From Desulfocorpusculum sp964414345 (lineage in GTDB: Bacteria; Desulfobacterota; Desulfocorpusculales; Desulfocorpusculum), in assembly GCA_964414345.1 (NCBI GenBank), contig CAYPWF010000043.1, positions 1 through 32,372 of the forward strand: a stretch of DNA of 32,372 nt, written 5' to 3'. Under the pieces are notes generated by a model. The model was given only the letters and a program-made list of their open reading frames with translations, ran no database searches and was not told where the DNA came from. The first letter of the stretch is position 1, and every line of letters begins with the position of its first letter. The position numbers and the translations under genes were made by a program. Of this stretch, positions 8,121 through 16,036 are shown in pieces.

Positions 8121-9131
8121 TCAACGGGAAAGGTTCTCCATCAAAGTTTTGAAACCCTGCTCCACCTCCTTTATAAGGGGTGAAGGATCCGGGCCGTACT
8201 TGGGAGAGAAGTGGAAAGGGATTACCTTGCCCACCTTGGCCATAGCCGCCATCTCACCAGCTTTTCGGGTTGTAAGATGGGCCCTGTTTCTGGCCCTGTG
8301 GCCCTCACTCTCGGGAAACGGGGCCTCGATAAATAGCAGGTCAGCCCCTTTCACCAATCCTGCCACCTTTTCCAGATTCTCCTGGGTGGGTGCAACATCC
8401 ACCACATAACCTATTTTCTGGCCTTTGGAGCAGCGTATGAGGTTTTCCCTAAGCCAAGCCAAGGGGAGTGGACCTCTTTCCCTTGGATTTACCTCCAGCA
8501 ACGTTTCAGGAGATGCGCCTTCCATCACCTTCTCCCTGAGAGTCCTCAACCAGCCCCCAGGTCTGAGCCCATGCTCCTCCAACTTACCTTTGAGCACCTC
8601 CACGTGGAAAGGCTCTTCCAGGCTGAAGGCCATGCAGGGTACCTTGTGGTCCAAAAGAACGGTCTTGACTCTAACACCCGGCTCTTCCCACAAGGTGCCG
8701 TCGAAAACCGCCACTTCCCGCAGACCTCTGTCCCTAAACCCCTCTTTGCAGTCCAGGAGAGTGCTTTCCAGGAGATTACCTGTGAGTTGGGTGACCTCCA
8801 CCACCAAACCTTCTTTGTAGCCCCCCACCAGGTTCCAGGTATAAGATCGAAGCTTCCACGCGGTTTGATCCAAAATGGGCGCCGGCCCGTAAATCTTAAG
8901 CTTCTTGTTCCTCCCCAGACTAAGACGGACCAAGCTGTCAAGCCCCATGAAATGGTCCATGTGGGTGTGTGAAACAAAAACATGTGAGATTTTGATCAGA
9001 TCTCCCGAAGGCAGAGGACTCAGATCCGGTAGGTCGAAAAGGATTGCCCTTGCTTTGTACATCCAGGCCACGTACAACCCAGGATCCCCGAAAGGGCCGT
9101 GCACAAGCCTGGGATGGAAAAGGGGTCTCAT
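8121..9131 (-). CDS. Ribonuclease Z-like metallo-beta-lactamase-fold hydrolase
   Basis: Protein of 336 aa with the MBL-fold metal motif HTHMDHFMG (about residues 56-64), a later Asp in VVDVAPTQEN, and C-terminal histidines in AHLTTRKAGEMA and PFHFSPKYGP, an arrangement like RNase Z/ElaC. These suggest a dinuclear zinc phosphodiesterase; true tRNA 3' processing is plausible but not assured, since the middle domain is long and divergent. The start at ATG 9131 (MRPLFHPRLVHGPFGDPG) matches how I recall related proteins beginning; a TTG at 9146 with a weak TAAGG is the alternative. It lies 49 bp upstream of the GAF-GspE gene on the same strand and could be cotranscribed with it. Confidence 0.8.
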   Translation of the reverse strand: MRPLFHPRLVHGPFGDPGLYVAWMYKARAILFDLPDLSPLPSGDLIKISHVFVSHTHMDHFMGLDSLVRLSLGRNKKLKIYGPAPILDQTAWKLRSYTWNLVGGYKEGLVVEVTQLTGNLLESTLLDCKEGFRDRGLREVAVFDGTLWEEPGVRVKTVLLDHKVPCMAFSLEEPFHVEVLKGKLEEHGLRPGGWLRTLREKVMEGASPETLLEVNPRERGPLPLAWLRENLIRCSKGQKIGYVVDVAPTQENLEKVAGLVKGADLLFIEAPFPESEGHRARNRAHLTTRKAGEMAAMAKVGKVIPFHFSPKYGPDPSPLIKEVEQGFKTLMENLSR

Positions 9132-9168
9132 GGCCTTTTTACCCAAGCAAAAAGCCTTAACCTAACCC

Positions 9169-9260
9169 TGATGATTCTTAAAAGCCTGCGGCTTTGGGGG
9201 CTGCGCCCCCGACCCCCGGGAAAAACCCCAGATATCCCGTTTCAGACCTGGCTGGAACCG
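9169..9260 (-). repeat. MITE-like repeat copy B (partial)
   Basis: Right half of the repeat family, on the - strand, between the MBL gene and the cytidylate-kinase-like gene. It shows the GGGGGCGCAGCCCCC hairpin (complement of 9196-9210), a CGGGATAT block and an end reading TTTTAAGAATCATC, a diverged form of TTTGGAGAATAATCC. The left half is missing because the neighbouring gene begins at 9272. Confidence 0.5.
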
Positions 9261-9271
9261 AAAAAGGGGAG

Positions 9272-10069
9272 TCAGGGCGAGGGCAGCACTTCCACCCGAA
9301 GCTCCTGAATGCCTGGGATCCCCGAGAGGGCGCTTTGCACCTCATTGCGAACCGCATCCTGGTTCCCTCGAGGGCAGCGGGTGTCAACCCTTACCTTGCC
9401 TCTTTCAGCATGCACAAGGAAGTCCAGCCCGATCTCTCCAAGAGCTATCCTGACCTCAGCTTCCAGCAGAAGATCCTGGATTCGCCCCAAAGCCTCGGGA
9501 GTTGTCTTGAACTCAGGCAGCATGACCGCCCGGCAGATGAGCTCCACCGCGCCCTCCAGGCTGAGTTGCCTGATGTTGAAAATCAGGTCGTAAAGGCCTG
9601 GGTCCGCCGGATCCATATTATAAAGAGCCAGGCTCCAGCGGGTTCTCTGTTCGTCCAGCTTCTCTATAGTTCGTGCTGCCTCTCCCCAGTTCAGGCCGTC
9701 CCTCTCCATTACTATGCGTATTCTTTCCTCTAAGTCCGCCAGGATTCTGACTTTAACCACGTTGGGGACCGTGCGGAGGAAAAAATGTCCGGCAAAACCG
9801 TGGTAGACCACGTTGTCCGACTGTATTTTCCTCAGGAGGGCTGCTTGGATGTAAGCCACAAATCTCTTCTTCCTGTATGTCAGAGGATCAAAGGCCGAAG
9901 GGGCCACCTCTATGGCATCGATCAACTGTACTTCCGGCACATTGAACTGCTGGGAAGCCTCCAGAAGAACTTCCCGCGCTATGCAATGGTAGCCCAGCCT
10001 TTGGGCCACCCTTTCAGCCACTTCCTTGCCGTGGCTGTAAGAACCTCTGGAAATGGTGACTATGGGCAT
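9272..10069 (-). CDS. Cytidylate kinase-like protein with C-terminal BON-like domain
   Basis: Protein of 265 aa. Its N-terminal part starts MPIVTISRGSYSHGKEVAER, the phosphate-binding region of the cytidylate-kinase-like (Cytidylate_kin2) family. The usual GxxGxGK is relaxed to SRGSYSHGKE, and the RERDGL-type lid is present as VMERDGLNWGEAART. The last 65 residues (LDFLVHAERGKVRVDTRCP then SGIPGIQELRVEVLP) resemble a BON fold that binds lipid or another hydrophobic partner. Known families make the N-terminal region a probable nucleotide kinase, but CMP as substrate is unproven. The ATG is preceded by GCAGGAGGC. It is the third gene of a tight minus-strand set after MoxR and VWA genes, 22 bp below the latter. 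Confidence 0.8.
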   Translation of the reverse strand: MPIVTISRGSYSHGKEVAERVAQRLGYHCIAREVLLEASQQFNVPEVQLIDAIEVAPSAFDPLTYRKKRFVAYIQAALLRKIQSDNVVYHGFAGHFFLRTVPNVVKVRILADLEERIRIVMERDGLNWGEAARTIEKLDEQRTRWSLALYNMDPADPGLYDLIFNIRQLSLEGAVELICRAVMLPEFKTTPEALGRIQDLLLEAEVRIALGEIGLDFLVHAERGKVRVDTRCPRGNQDAVRNEVQSALSGIPGIQELRVEVLPSP

Positions 10070-10091
10070 TGGGTGCCTCCTGCCTTTTGGT

Positions 10092-11288
10092 TCAGTTGTC
10101 CTTTCTCATGAGATGCGTTACCGCCGCCTCCAAACCATCCAGTGTCAGCTCGAACATGGGAAAGATCTCCCTTATGTAACGAATTGTGGCTGTGTAGTTC
10201 CACTCGTTGGCACTCACAGGATTAAGCCAGACCGCATGTCTGAATGTCTCTGCGATGAATTTCAGCCTTTCTATGCTGGGCCTTCCTGAGCGTTCCTCCA
10301 CGTGGATGGAGCCGTCTGTGGCCATCAGCTCGTATGGGGCCATGCTGGCATCCCCCACTATGACCAAGCGGGTCTGGGGATCCAGCTTCACAAGTTGGTC
10401 CACGGGAAAGGGCTTGTATCTTCTGGGGGGATCTTCCCAAAGGTAGTCGTAAATGGTGTTGTGGAAGAAAAATGTTTTCAGGTCCTTGAACTGAGCCCTT
10501 GCATAGTTGAAAAGGGTCTGGACCAGATCAATGTAAGGCTCCATGGACCATCCCCCGTTGTCTATGGCCAGTATCACCTTCAGCCGGTCTCTGAGACTAC
10601 GGTCAAACACAATCTCTATTTCACCGGCGTTTTTCATGGTCTGATAGATGGTTTCCTCAACATTTACCTGGTCCTTGGGGCCCGAAGGCACCATGTGCCT
10701 CAAACGCTTGAGGGCCTCTCCCATCTGGGAAGGCGTTAAAGGCCCTTCCTGAGAGTAATCCTTGTAGCGACGATCCAAGGCTACCTTCACCGCGGAGCGG
10801 TTGCGAGAGACGCCCCCCACCCTCATACCTCCAGGGTGGTAACCCGAGTGGCCGACAGGCGAGGTGCCTCCCGTGCCTATCCATTTGCTGCCCCCGTGGT
10901 GGGCCTCTGTCTGCTCCTTCAGGCGATCCAAGAAGTACTGAAGAAGCTCCTCGGGGCTCAGCTTGGAGAGTTCTTGCTGGTTCAGGCCCAAGGCTTCGGA
11001 CAGGCCCTGGGGGTCTCTCAGCCACTCCTCCAAAAGGGCTCGCGCCACCTCTCCCAGCTCTATCTCTGTTGGTTCCTTTAGCTCCACCCCCCGGAAGACA
11101 TGGGCGAAAATCTGGTCGTATAGATCAAAATAGCGTTCGCTCTTTACCAGAATAGCTCTTGCTGCCGTGTAGAAATCCTCCAAGGAATTTATGAGCCCCA
11201 TACTCATGGCCTTGTGCAGGCGTAGAAAAGAGGTGGGAGATACTGGAATCCCCACTTTCCTTAGGGAAAAGAAGAAATCAACGAACAT
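10092..11288 (-). CDS. VWA-domain CoxE-like protein
   Basis: Protein of 398 aa. The N-terminal half has the CoxE-like helical region (FFFSLRKVGIPVSPTSFLRL and an AARAILVKSERYFDLYDQIF stretch), followed by a Gly-rich linker with GTGGTSPVGHSGYHPGGMR. The C-terminal half is a von Willebrand A fold. Its MIDAS position reads DNGGWSM rather than DxSxS, so metal binding may be altered; VIVGDASMAPYEL forms a later strand and loop. Such proteins act with MoxR AAA+ ATPases as chaperone pairs for metal cofactor insertion or complex maturation, and the MoxR gene lies 48 bp upstream here. The client is unknown: no CO dehydrogenase or other molybdoenzyme is near. The ATG follows CCGGAGG. Confidence 0.85.
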   Translation of the reverse strand: MFVDFFFSLRKVGIPVSPTSFLRLHKAMSMGLINSLEDFYTAARAILVKSERYFDLYDQIFAHVFRGVELKEPTEIELGEVARALLEEWLRDPQGLSEALGLNQQELSKLSPEELLQYFLDRLKEQTEAHHGGSKWIGTGGTSPVGHSGYHPGGMRVGGVSRNRSAVKVALDRRYKDYSQEGPLTPSQMGEALKRLRHMVPSGPKDQVNVEETIYQTMKNAGEIEIVFDRSLRDRLKVILAIDNGGWSMEPYIDLVQTLFNYARAQFKDLKTFFFHNTIYDYLWEDPPRRYKPFPVDQLVKLDPQTRLVIVGDASMAPYELMATDGSIHVEERSGRPSIERLKFIAETFRHAVWLNPVSANEWNYTATIRYIREIFPMFELTLDGLEAAVTHLMRKDN

Positions 11289-11336
11289 GGAACCTCCGGA
11301 AAGTCCGGGGCAAAGGCCTGCCTAATGTCATATGCC

Positions 11337-12188
11337 TCATATCCTGAAACGTCCTACTGCAGCCTGAGCCACCGAGTAATCCGGGCTTTTCTTAAACAGC
11401 ACACCCAGATAAGGCACCTGACCTTTCTGCAGGTCTCTCAAGCGGAAATCGGGGTCTGCCTGGAGAGCCCTTATCCAGTTGATAAGTTCGCGGGTGGCGG
11501 GCTTTTTTTCTATATTTCGGATTTCTCTCAGTCTATAAAAAGTTGTAACCGCACTTTCCAGAAGCTCCTTTTCGATTTCCGGAAAATGCACTCTCACGAT
11601 TTTTCTCATCATTTCCTGGTCAGGAAAGGCTATGTGATGGAAATTGCACCTTCCCAGGAATGGATCCGAAAGGTCTTTTTTGGCGTTGGAGGTAATCACT
11701 ACCACAGGCCTGTGCTTGGCCTTTATGGTCTTGTCTATTTCGATTATGTCGAAGGACATTTGGTCCAGAACATCCAGCATGTCGTCCTGGAAGTCTGTGT
11801 CGGCTTTGTCTATCTCGTCGATAAGAAGCACCACCCGCTCATCGGACACAAAGGCCTGCCCAATCTTTCCCATCCGGATATACTCCTCTATGTTGCTCAC
11901 ATCCCTTTTGGAGTCCCCGAATCGGCTGTCGTTCAGACGGGTAAGGGTGTCATATTGATACAAGGCATCCACCAGCTTCATGCTGGACTTCACGTTGAGG
12001 ATTATCAAAGGCATATGGAGCGACTCCGCTATGGCGTGGGCCAGCATCGTCTTTCCTGTCCCGGGCTCTCCTTTGAGCAGAAGGGGCATCTCCAAGGCCA
12101 TGGAGATATTAACGATCTTGGCCAACTCCTCATCCAGCACGTACTTGGAGCCTCCGGTGAAAATCCTGCGTTGCGTGTCCACTCCCAT
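11337..12188 (-). CDS. MoxR-family AAA+ ATPase
   Basis: AAA+ ATPase of 283 aa, MoxR clade. Walker A is GEPGTGKT (about residues 39-46), Walker B is VVLLIDEIDKAD, sensor 1 is VVITSNAKKDLSDPFLGRCN with an arginine finger, and a C-terminal lid follows. It probably remodels or loads cofactor into a client with the CoxE-like partner encoded next. The start at ATG 12188 is chosen because TTTAGGAGGAA precedes it; an upstream alternative at 12224 lacks a ribosome site. It is the first gene of the minus-strand unit, with a good promoter at 12279-12307 and a leader of about 84 nt. The divergent neighbour is yedF. Confidence 0.9.
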   Translation of the reverse strand: MGVDTQRRIFTGGSKYVLDEELAKIVNISMALEMPLLLKGEPGTGKTMLAHAIAESLHMPLIILNVKSSMKLVDALYQYDTLTRLNDSRFGDSKRDVSNIEEYIRMGKIGQAFVSDERVVLLIDEIDKADTDFQDDMLDVLDQMSFDIIEIDKTIKAKHRPVVVITSNAKKDLSDPFLGRCNFHHIAFPDQEMMRKIVRVHFPEIEKELLESAVTTFYRLREIRNIEKKPATRELINWIRALQADPDFRLRDLQKGQVPYLGVLFKKSPDYSVAQAAVGRFRI

Positions 12189-12278
12189 GGAACTTCCTCC
12201 TAAAGGGGATCCAAGCTGCAGCACGAGAGCCTTGGAAGCAGGCTCATCCCTGCAACTCCAAATTGAAGGTCATTGATT

Positions 12279-12307
12279 ACTATAGAAGATCGTCCTTTCC
12301 GTTGCAA
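12279..12307 (-). promoter_or_regulatory. Promoter of the moxR-vwa-kinase unit
   Basis: On the - strand TTGCAA (12307-12302), a 17-bp spacer and TATAGT (12284-12279); 4/6 and 5/6 matches to the sigma70 consensus, placed about 90 bp upstream of the moxR ATG. Confidence 0.5.
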
Positions 12308-12402
12308 TGTGACCGGCCCCAGGAACCTCCTGGAGTGGGACAAAAAGAGGCCTTGGCACCTGGGTTCATTTTGCAAGAAAGGAGCTGAGAGGATATCACG
12401 AA

Positions 12403-12431
12403 TTGACTTATCATCAATGCCGATGTAATTT
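12403..12431 (+). promoter_or_regulatory. Candidate promoter of yedF-selD
   Basis: TTGACT (12403-12408), a 17-bp spacer and TAATTT (12426-12431), about 29 bp upstream of the yedF ATG. The -35 box is good and the -10 box weak. A small perfect inverted repeat CCAGGA-ACC-TCCTGG lies upstream at 12319-12333 with no T tract; its role is unknown. Confidence 0.4.
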
Positions 12432-12459
12432 TAGGAGAAAGAAAACCGGAGGAGCAGTT

Positions 12460-13071
12460 ATGCAAAGAAAACTTTTGGACTGCCGAGGGCTTTCTTGCCC
12501 CCAGCCGGTGATCATGACACGCCAGGCTTTGGATGAAATCAGCCAAGGAAATCTGGAGGTCCTTTTGGACAACGAGGCCTCCTGTACAAACGTGATGCGC
12601 TTTGCCCAGAGCCAGGGCCACAAGGTGATACAGGAGGATTCAGGGCAGGGCCAATACAGAGTCCTTATAGAAAAAAAGGAGGGAGCTTTGCAGGCCTCTG
12701 AGCCGCCTCCTGTGGTATGCGATCTGAAGAGCCCAAGGCCCCTTGTGGTTTATGTGTGCTCAGAGACTTTGGGGAGAGGAGACGAGGAACTGGGTGGGGT
12801 GCTCATGAGAGCCTACTTGGACACCCTTGCTCAGTTCGCCAAGGAGATTTCCCATGTGATCTTCATCAACTCAGGGGTAAAGCTGGCAGTTGAGGGCTCT
12901 CCTGTACTGGAGCAGATCCAAGCCCTTGAGCGCATGGGTGCTCAGGTGCTGTGTTGCGGCACCTGCCTGAACCACTTCAAGCTGGCCCCAAAACTGCAGG
13001 TTGGTTCTGTATCAAACATGCTTGCCATCCTGGAGGTGCTCTCCAAGGCCGAGAGGGTGATGAATTTGTGA
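12460..13071 (+). CDS. yedF: YedF, selenium-metabolism sulfurtransferase-like protein
   Basis: Protein of 203 aa with two parts. An N-terminal TusA/SirA-like domain (about 1-72) has the signature DCRGLSCPQPV (Cys13 at the usual active position). A C-terminal DsrE-like domain (about 85-203) has the motif QVLCCGTCLNHF. This two-domain architecture is that of the YedF family regularly found next to selD, proposed to handle reduced sulfur or selenium for selenophosphate synthesis; the biochemical step is not settled. The ATG at 12460 follows CCGGAGGAG, and an upstream in-frame start at 12403 falls in the promoter. selD starts 75 bp downstream on the same strand, consistent with a selenium operon. 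Confidence 0.9.
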   Translation: MQRKLLDCRGLSCPQPVIMTRQALDEISQGNLEVLLDNEASCTNVMRFAQSQGHKVIQEDSGQGQYRVLIEKKEGALQASEPPPVVCDLKSPRPLVVYVCSETLGRGDEELGGVLMRAYLDTLAQFAKEISHVIFINSGVKLAVEGSPVLEQIQALERMGAQVLCCGTCLNHFKLAPKLQVGSVSNMLAILEVLSKAERVMNL

Positions 13072-13146
13072 GGAATCAGGTCCGATTCTCTTGAGAAGCA
13101 ACGGGCATTGGGAAGCCCGTGGCTAATTTTTGGGGTGAAGCCACTC

Positions 13147-14202
13147 ATGAAAAAAGATCAGGAAGCAAAAATAAGGCTTTCTGAAGGCGTCAGAGCCGCA
13201 GGGTGAGCTAGCAAGCTGCCTCCAGGGGACCTGGAGGAGATACTCAGAGAGCTTCCCGTGCAGGCCAGTCCAGATCTTCTTGTGGGATGGGAAAAGGCTG
13301 ACGACGCTGGTGTTGTGCGTGTTAGAGAGGATCTAGCCCTCATCCAGACAGTGGATTTCTTTACCCCCATCGTAAACGACCCCAGGGACTTTGGCAGAAT
13401 AGCTGCAGCCAATGCCTTGAGCGATGTTTACGCCATGGGCGGAAGACCCCTCACAGCCATGAACCTGGTGTGTTTCCCCAAAAAGGGGCTTCCCAAGGAG
13501 GTTCTCAAAGAGATCCTGCTGGGGGGGATGGAGGTGATTCACAAAGCTCAGGCCTTGCTGGTCGGGGGCCACAGTGTGGACGACCCGGAACTCAAGTACG
13601 GGTTGAGCGTGACGGGTCTGGTGCATCCAGATAAAGTGGTGACAAACGGGGGGGCCAGGCCAGGGGATCGCCTGGTGCTCACCAAGCCTCTGGGCACCGG
13701 GATCTTGGCAACAGCCATCAAGGCCAGGATGGCTTCAGAAGAAGCGGAAAGGGAGGCTGTCCACTGGATGACGACCCTGAACAGGGAGGCCTCCGAGGCC
13801 ATGCAGGAGGCAGGAGTCAATGCCTGTACCGATATCACAGGCTTTGGGCTCCTGGGACATGCCCTTGAGATGGCCAGGGCTTCCAAGGTGGAGCTCACAA
13901 TAAAGGCTTCCAAGGTGCCCATTTTGAAGGCAGCCCTGGAGACGGCCAGCCAGGGACTTGTCCCAGAGGGGACTTTTGCCAACCGAGCCTACTGTGAGAA
14001 ATCAATGCGCCTAGAGGGGGTGATATCCCCCTTCCTCTTGGATTGTCTGGCAGACGCCCAGACCTCTGGTGGACTTCTTATCTCGGTGCCGCAGGCTGCT
14101 TGGGAGGTCTTGGACAATGCAATGGAAGAACGAGGGATTTTTCATGCCTGGATAGGAGAAGTAACTGGGGAGAGTGAAGGCTCCATCAGGCTGCTTCCCT
14201 AA
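13147..14202 (+). CDS. selD: Selenide, water dikinase SelD, itself a selenoprotein (UGA = Sec20)
   Basis: Makes monoselenophosphate from selenide and ATP for selenocysteine or 2-selenouridine synthesis. 351 aa if the in-frame TGA at 13204-13206 is read as selenocysteine. From ATG 13147 the N-terminus reads IRLSEGVRAAG-U-ASKLPPGDL, the SelD active-site segment (family form GC/UxxK; here Sec20 and Lys23). The reading frame after TGA is the same as the long downstream ORF, which contains the conserved ADDAGVVRV and TVDFFTPIVNDPRDFGRIAA blocks, NALSDVYAMGG, VGGHSVDDPELKYG and TDITGFGLLGH. A plain ORF search would start at GTG 13258 and drop the catalytic segment. GGGGTGA precedes the ATG by nine bases. 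A hairpin immediately after the UGA fits a bacterial SECIS. The gene follows yedF. It implies that selA/selB/selC exist elsewhere in the genome. Confidence 0.93.
13204..13237 (+). promoter_or_regulatory. Sec UGA codon and bacterial SECIS hairpin in selD
   Basis: UGA at 13204-13206, then a perfect 7-bp stem CCTCCAG (13219-13225) and CTGGAGG (13231-13237) closing a GGGAC loop; one more G-C pair could shorten the loop to GGA. The loop begins 19 nt after the UGA, within the distance known for bacterial SECIS elements that recruit SelB. The loop carries Gs but no clear GU, so SelB recognition is likely rather than proven. Confidence 0.7.
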
Positions 14203-14260
14203 CTCACATTATTCAGTGTGTGTGGATAATGGGCGCCAAAGCCAGCACAGAAATGCCGAG

Positions 14261-15631
14261 CTATAGGGCCAGCTCATAAAGCAGGGCGGCCGAGGCCCTG
14301 GTGCCTGCATGGAAGCTTTCCAGGGAAAACTTTTCGTTGGGAGAGTGAGCCCCGTCTTCAGGGCTTCCCCAGCCCAGAAGCAGGATTGCCTCTATGCCCA
14401 GCATCTCCTTGAGCATGTTGACAACTGGAATGGAGCCGCCTTCTCTTATGAAAACCGGGGCTTTCCCGAAGCCGGCTTTGATGGCCCTAGCGGCTGCCTG
14501 CACCTGAGGAAGACTCCTGTCCACCAGAACCGGCTGGGCGCCGTGGAATTCGGTCACCTGGATGCTCACACCAGGGGGACAGATTTCCTCCACGAAGCTC
14601 TTGAGCAATCGGTTTATCACAGCTGGATCCTGGCGGGGCACAAGACGCATGCTCACTTTAGCCCCCGCCCTTGAAGGAATCACGGTCTTGCCTCCATAGC
14701 CAGAGAATCCACCCCAGATTCCATTCACATCCAGGGTGGGCCTAGCCCATCTTCTCTCCAAAGGGCTGTAACCTTCTTCCCCGGTCAGAACCTCCACCCC
14801 CAGATATTGCTTGAGAGACTCCTCTTGGAAAGGCAGTTTGGAGATCTCCTCCCGTTCCCACGGCTCAAGTGGGGTGACGTCATCGTAAAAACCCGGTATG
14901 GCCACTGTGCCGTCCGGTTTCTTGAGGGAACAGAGGATACTACACAGAGCTTGTACAGGGTTGGTTACCAATCCCCCAAAAGAGCCGGAGTGAAGGTCCA
15001 GGCGTGGGCCCCTCAGATCAATCTGGACGTAAGCCAATCCCCTAAGACCATAGGTTATGGCTGGGATTCCAGGGGCGAACTGGCACCCGTCCGAGACCAC
15101 TACGGCATGTGCCTCCAACTGTGCAGCCTTTCGGGCGAGCACCTCAGGAAGGCTGGGACTTCCTATCTCCTCCTCACCCTCCAGGAGCACCTTCACGTTG
15201 AGGGGCAGTTCCCCTTGACTGCGCAAAACGGCCTCCAAGGCATGCAAGTGAGTCAGGAGTTGGCCCTTGTCGTCGCTGGCTCCCCTGGCGTAAACATGGC
15301 CCTCCAGAATCCGGGGAGAAAAGGGGGGGTTTTCCCATTCACTCTCAGGATCTGTGGGCTGAACGTCATAGTGTCCGTAAATCAAAAGGGTGAGTCTGTC
15401 AGGGTAAGGGGTTCTTTGGGCAAACACCACCGGGTGTTTGGGGGTCTCCAGGGTCTCCACCTCAAAGCCTAGGGCCTTGAGACGCTCGGCTAGCCAGCCG
15501 GCAGCCTGTTTCACCCCTTGGGCGTGTTCAGGGGAGGTGCTGACACTGGGTATTTTTAGAAAATCCAAGAGATCGTCTATACGTCTGGACCTGTTTGCCT
15601 CCAACTCCATCCAAACCGCTTTAGGGACCAT
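14261..15631 (-). CDS. M20-family dipeptidase
   Basis: Zinc metallopeptidase of 456 aa in the M20 dipeptidase group (carnosinase/PepV/CNDP-like). Metal and catalytic motifs are in order: YGHYDVQP (His and Asp ligands), GASDDKGQ (bridging Asp), LEGEEEIGSP (catalytic Glu and ligand Glu), VVSDGCQF (Asp ligand) and a late AHSPNEKF (His ligand). The dimerisation domain lies in the middle (LRGPRLDLHSGSFGG onward). It probably hydrolyses cytosolic dipeptides; the specificity cannot be read. The ATG at 15631 follows TCGGGAGA and is followed by an in-frame Met at codon 8. The gene converges with selD; the short gap contains CATTATT..ATAATG inverted sequence that may help termination. Confidence 0.9.
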   Translation of the reverse strand: MVPKAVWMELEANRSRRIDDLLDFLKIPSVSTSPEHAQGVKQAAGWLAERLKALGFEVETLETPKHPVVFAQRTPYPDRLTLLIYGHYDVQPTDPESEWENPPFSPRILEGHVYARGASDDKGQLLTHLHALEAVLRSQGELPLNVKVLLEGEEEIGSPSLPEVLARKAAQLEAHAVVVSDGCQFAPGIPAITYGLRGLAYVQIDLRGPRLDLHSGSFGGLVTNPVQALCSILCSLKKPDGTVAIPGFYDDVTPLEPWEREEISKLPFQEESLKQYLGVEVLTGEEGYSPLERRWARPTLDVNGIWGGFSGYGGKTVIPSRAGAKVSMRLVPRQDPAVINRLLKSFVEEICPPGVSIQVTEFHGAQPVLVDRSLPQVQAAARAIKAGFGKAPVFIREGGSIPVVNMLKEMLGIEAILLLGWGSPEDGAHSPNEKFSLESFHAGTRASAALLYELAL

Positions 15632-15673
15632 TTAGTTCTCCCGAGACTGGTTTCTTAGAACCCTCATCTCACT

Positions 15674-15702
15674 ATGATACCCCCACCCAAGACAATTTCC
15701 AA
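15674..15702 (-). promoter_or_regulatory. Promoter of the M20 dipeptidase gene
   Basis: On the - strand TTGGAA (15702-15697), a 17-bp spacer and TATCAT (15679-15674); 4/6 and 5/6 consensus matches, 43 bp before the ATG. In the rest of the 405-bp gene-free stretch 15632-16036 I see repeat copy C (15822-16020) and nothing recognisable in 15703-15821. Confidence 0.45.
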
Positions 15703-15821
15703 AGGACTGGGCAGCCCTGAGCCCAAACCCGGATCACTCAGGTTACACTGACCAAACCCGGGGGCGGAACAAGAAACACAAGCCACGGTGATCTTGAAAG
15801 CCCCGGCCTAAGTTAGATCTC

Positions 15822-16020
15822 GGCCAGCCTTATTCACCATGATTAGAGAGTGCGGGTTGCCTTAAGGACAGGTTTGGACAAGCCATTCTAGACTCAAAAA
15901 CCGTCTGATTTTCGGTTCCAGGTTTGGCCCTTAAGTGAGTCGGGATGTGCCAAAGCGTCTCGGGGGCGTGGGGGCTTGAGCCCCCAAACTCGCAGGCCTT
16001 GGAAAACAATCCGGGTCAGA
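15822..16020 (+). repeat. MITE-like repeat copy C
   Basis: Full-length copy of about 195 bp. The left end GGCCAGCCTTATTCACC corresponds to AGCCCGCATTATTCAGC in copy D. The middle shares CTCAAAAACCG and a GGTTCCAGGTTTGG block. The right half has GAGTCGGGATGTGCCAAAG, the perfect hairpin GGGGGCTTGAGCCCCC (15971-15986), and TTGGAAAACAATCCGGG at the end. It lies 3' of rmlA, between minus-strand genes. Confidence 0.65.
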
Positions 16021-16036
16021 GGTCTGTACAGGCGGG

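Noticed and set aside
11325..12203. Long open frame (292 codons) on the + strand opposite moxR
   Set aside because: It is fully antisense to an unmistakable MoxR ATPase, has no family motif and no ribosome site; codon-bias shadow.
12319..12333. Perfect inverted repeat CCAGGA-ACC-TCCTGG as a terminator or operator
   Set aside because: No T run follows and there is no second copy; function cannot be supported.
13090..13135. ACGGGC..GCCCGT hairpin followed by TTTTT between yedF and selD as a terminator
   Set aside because: The stem is short (6 bp) and the T run is separated by several bases; at most a weak attenuator within the operon.
13204..13206. TGA as a nonsense mutation making selD a pseudogene
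   Set aside because: The codon is at the known Sec/Cys position of SelD, the flanking reading frame is conserved, and a SECIS-like hairpin follows.
14201..14230. CACATTATTCAG..GGATAATG after selD as a solo repeat end or terminator
   Set aside because: Only 12 nt match the repeat's left terminus and no T tract follows the small inverted repeat; too short to call.
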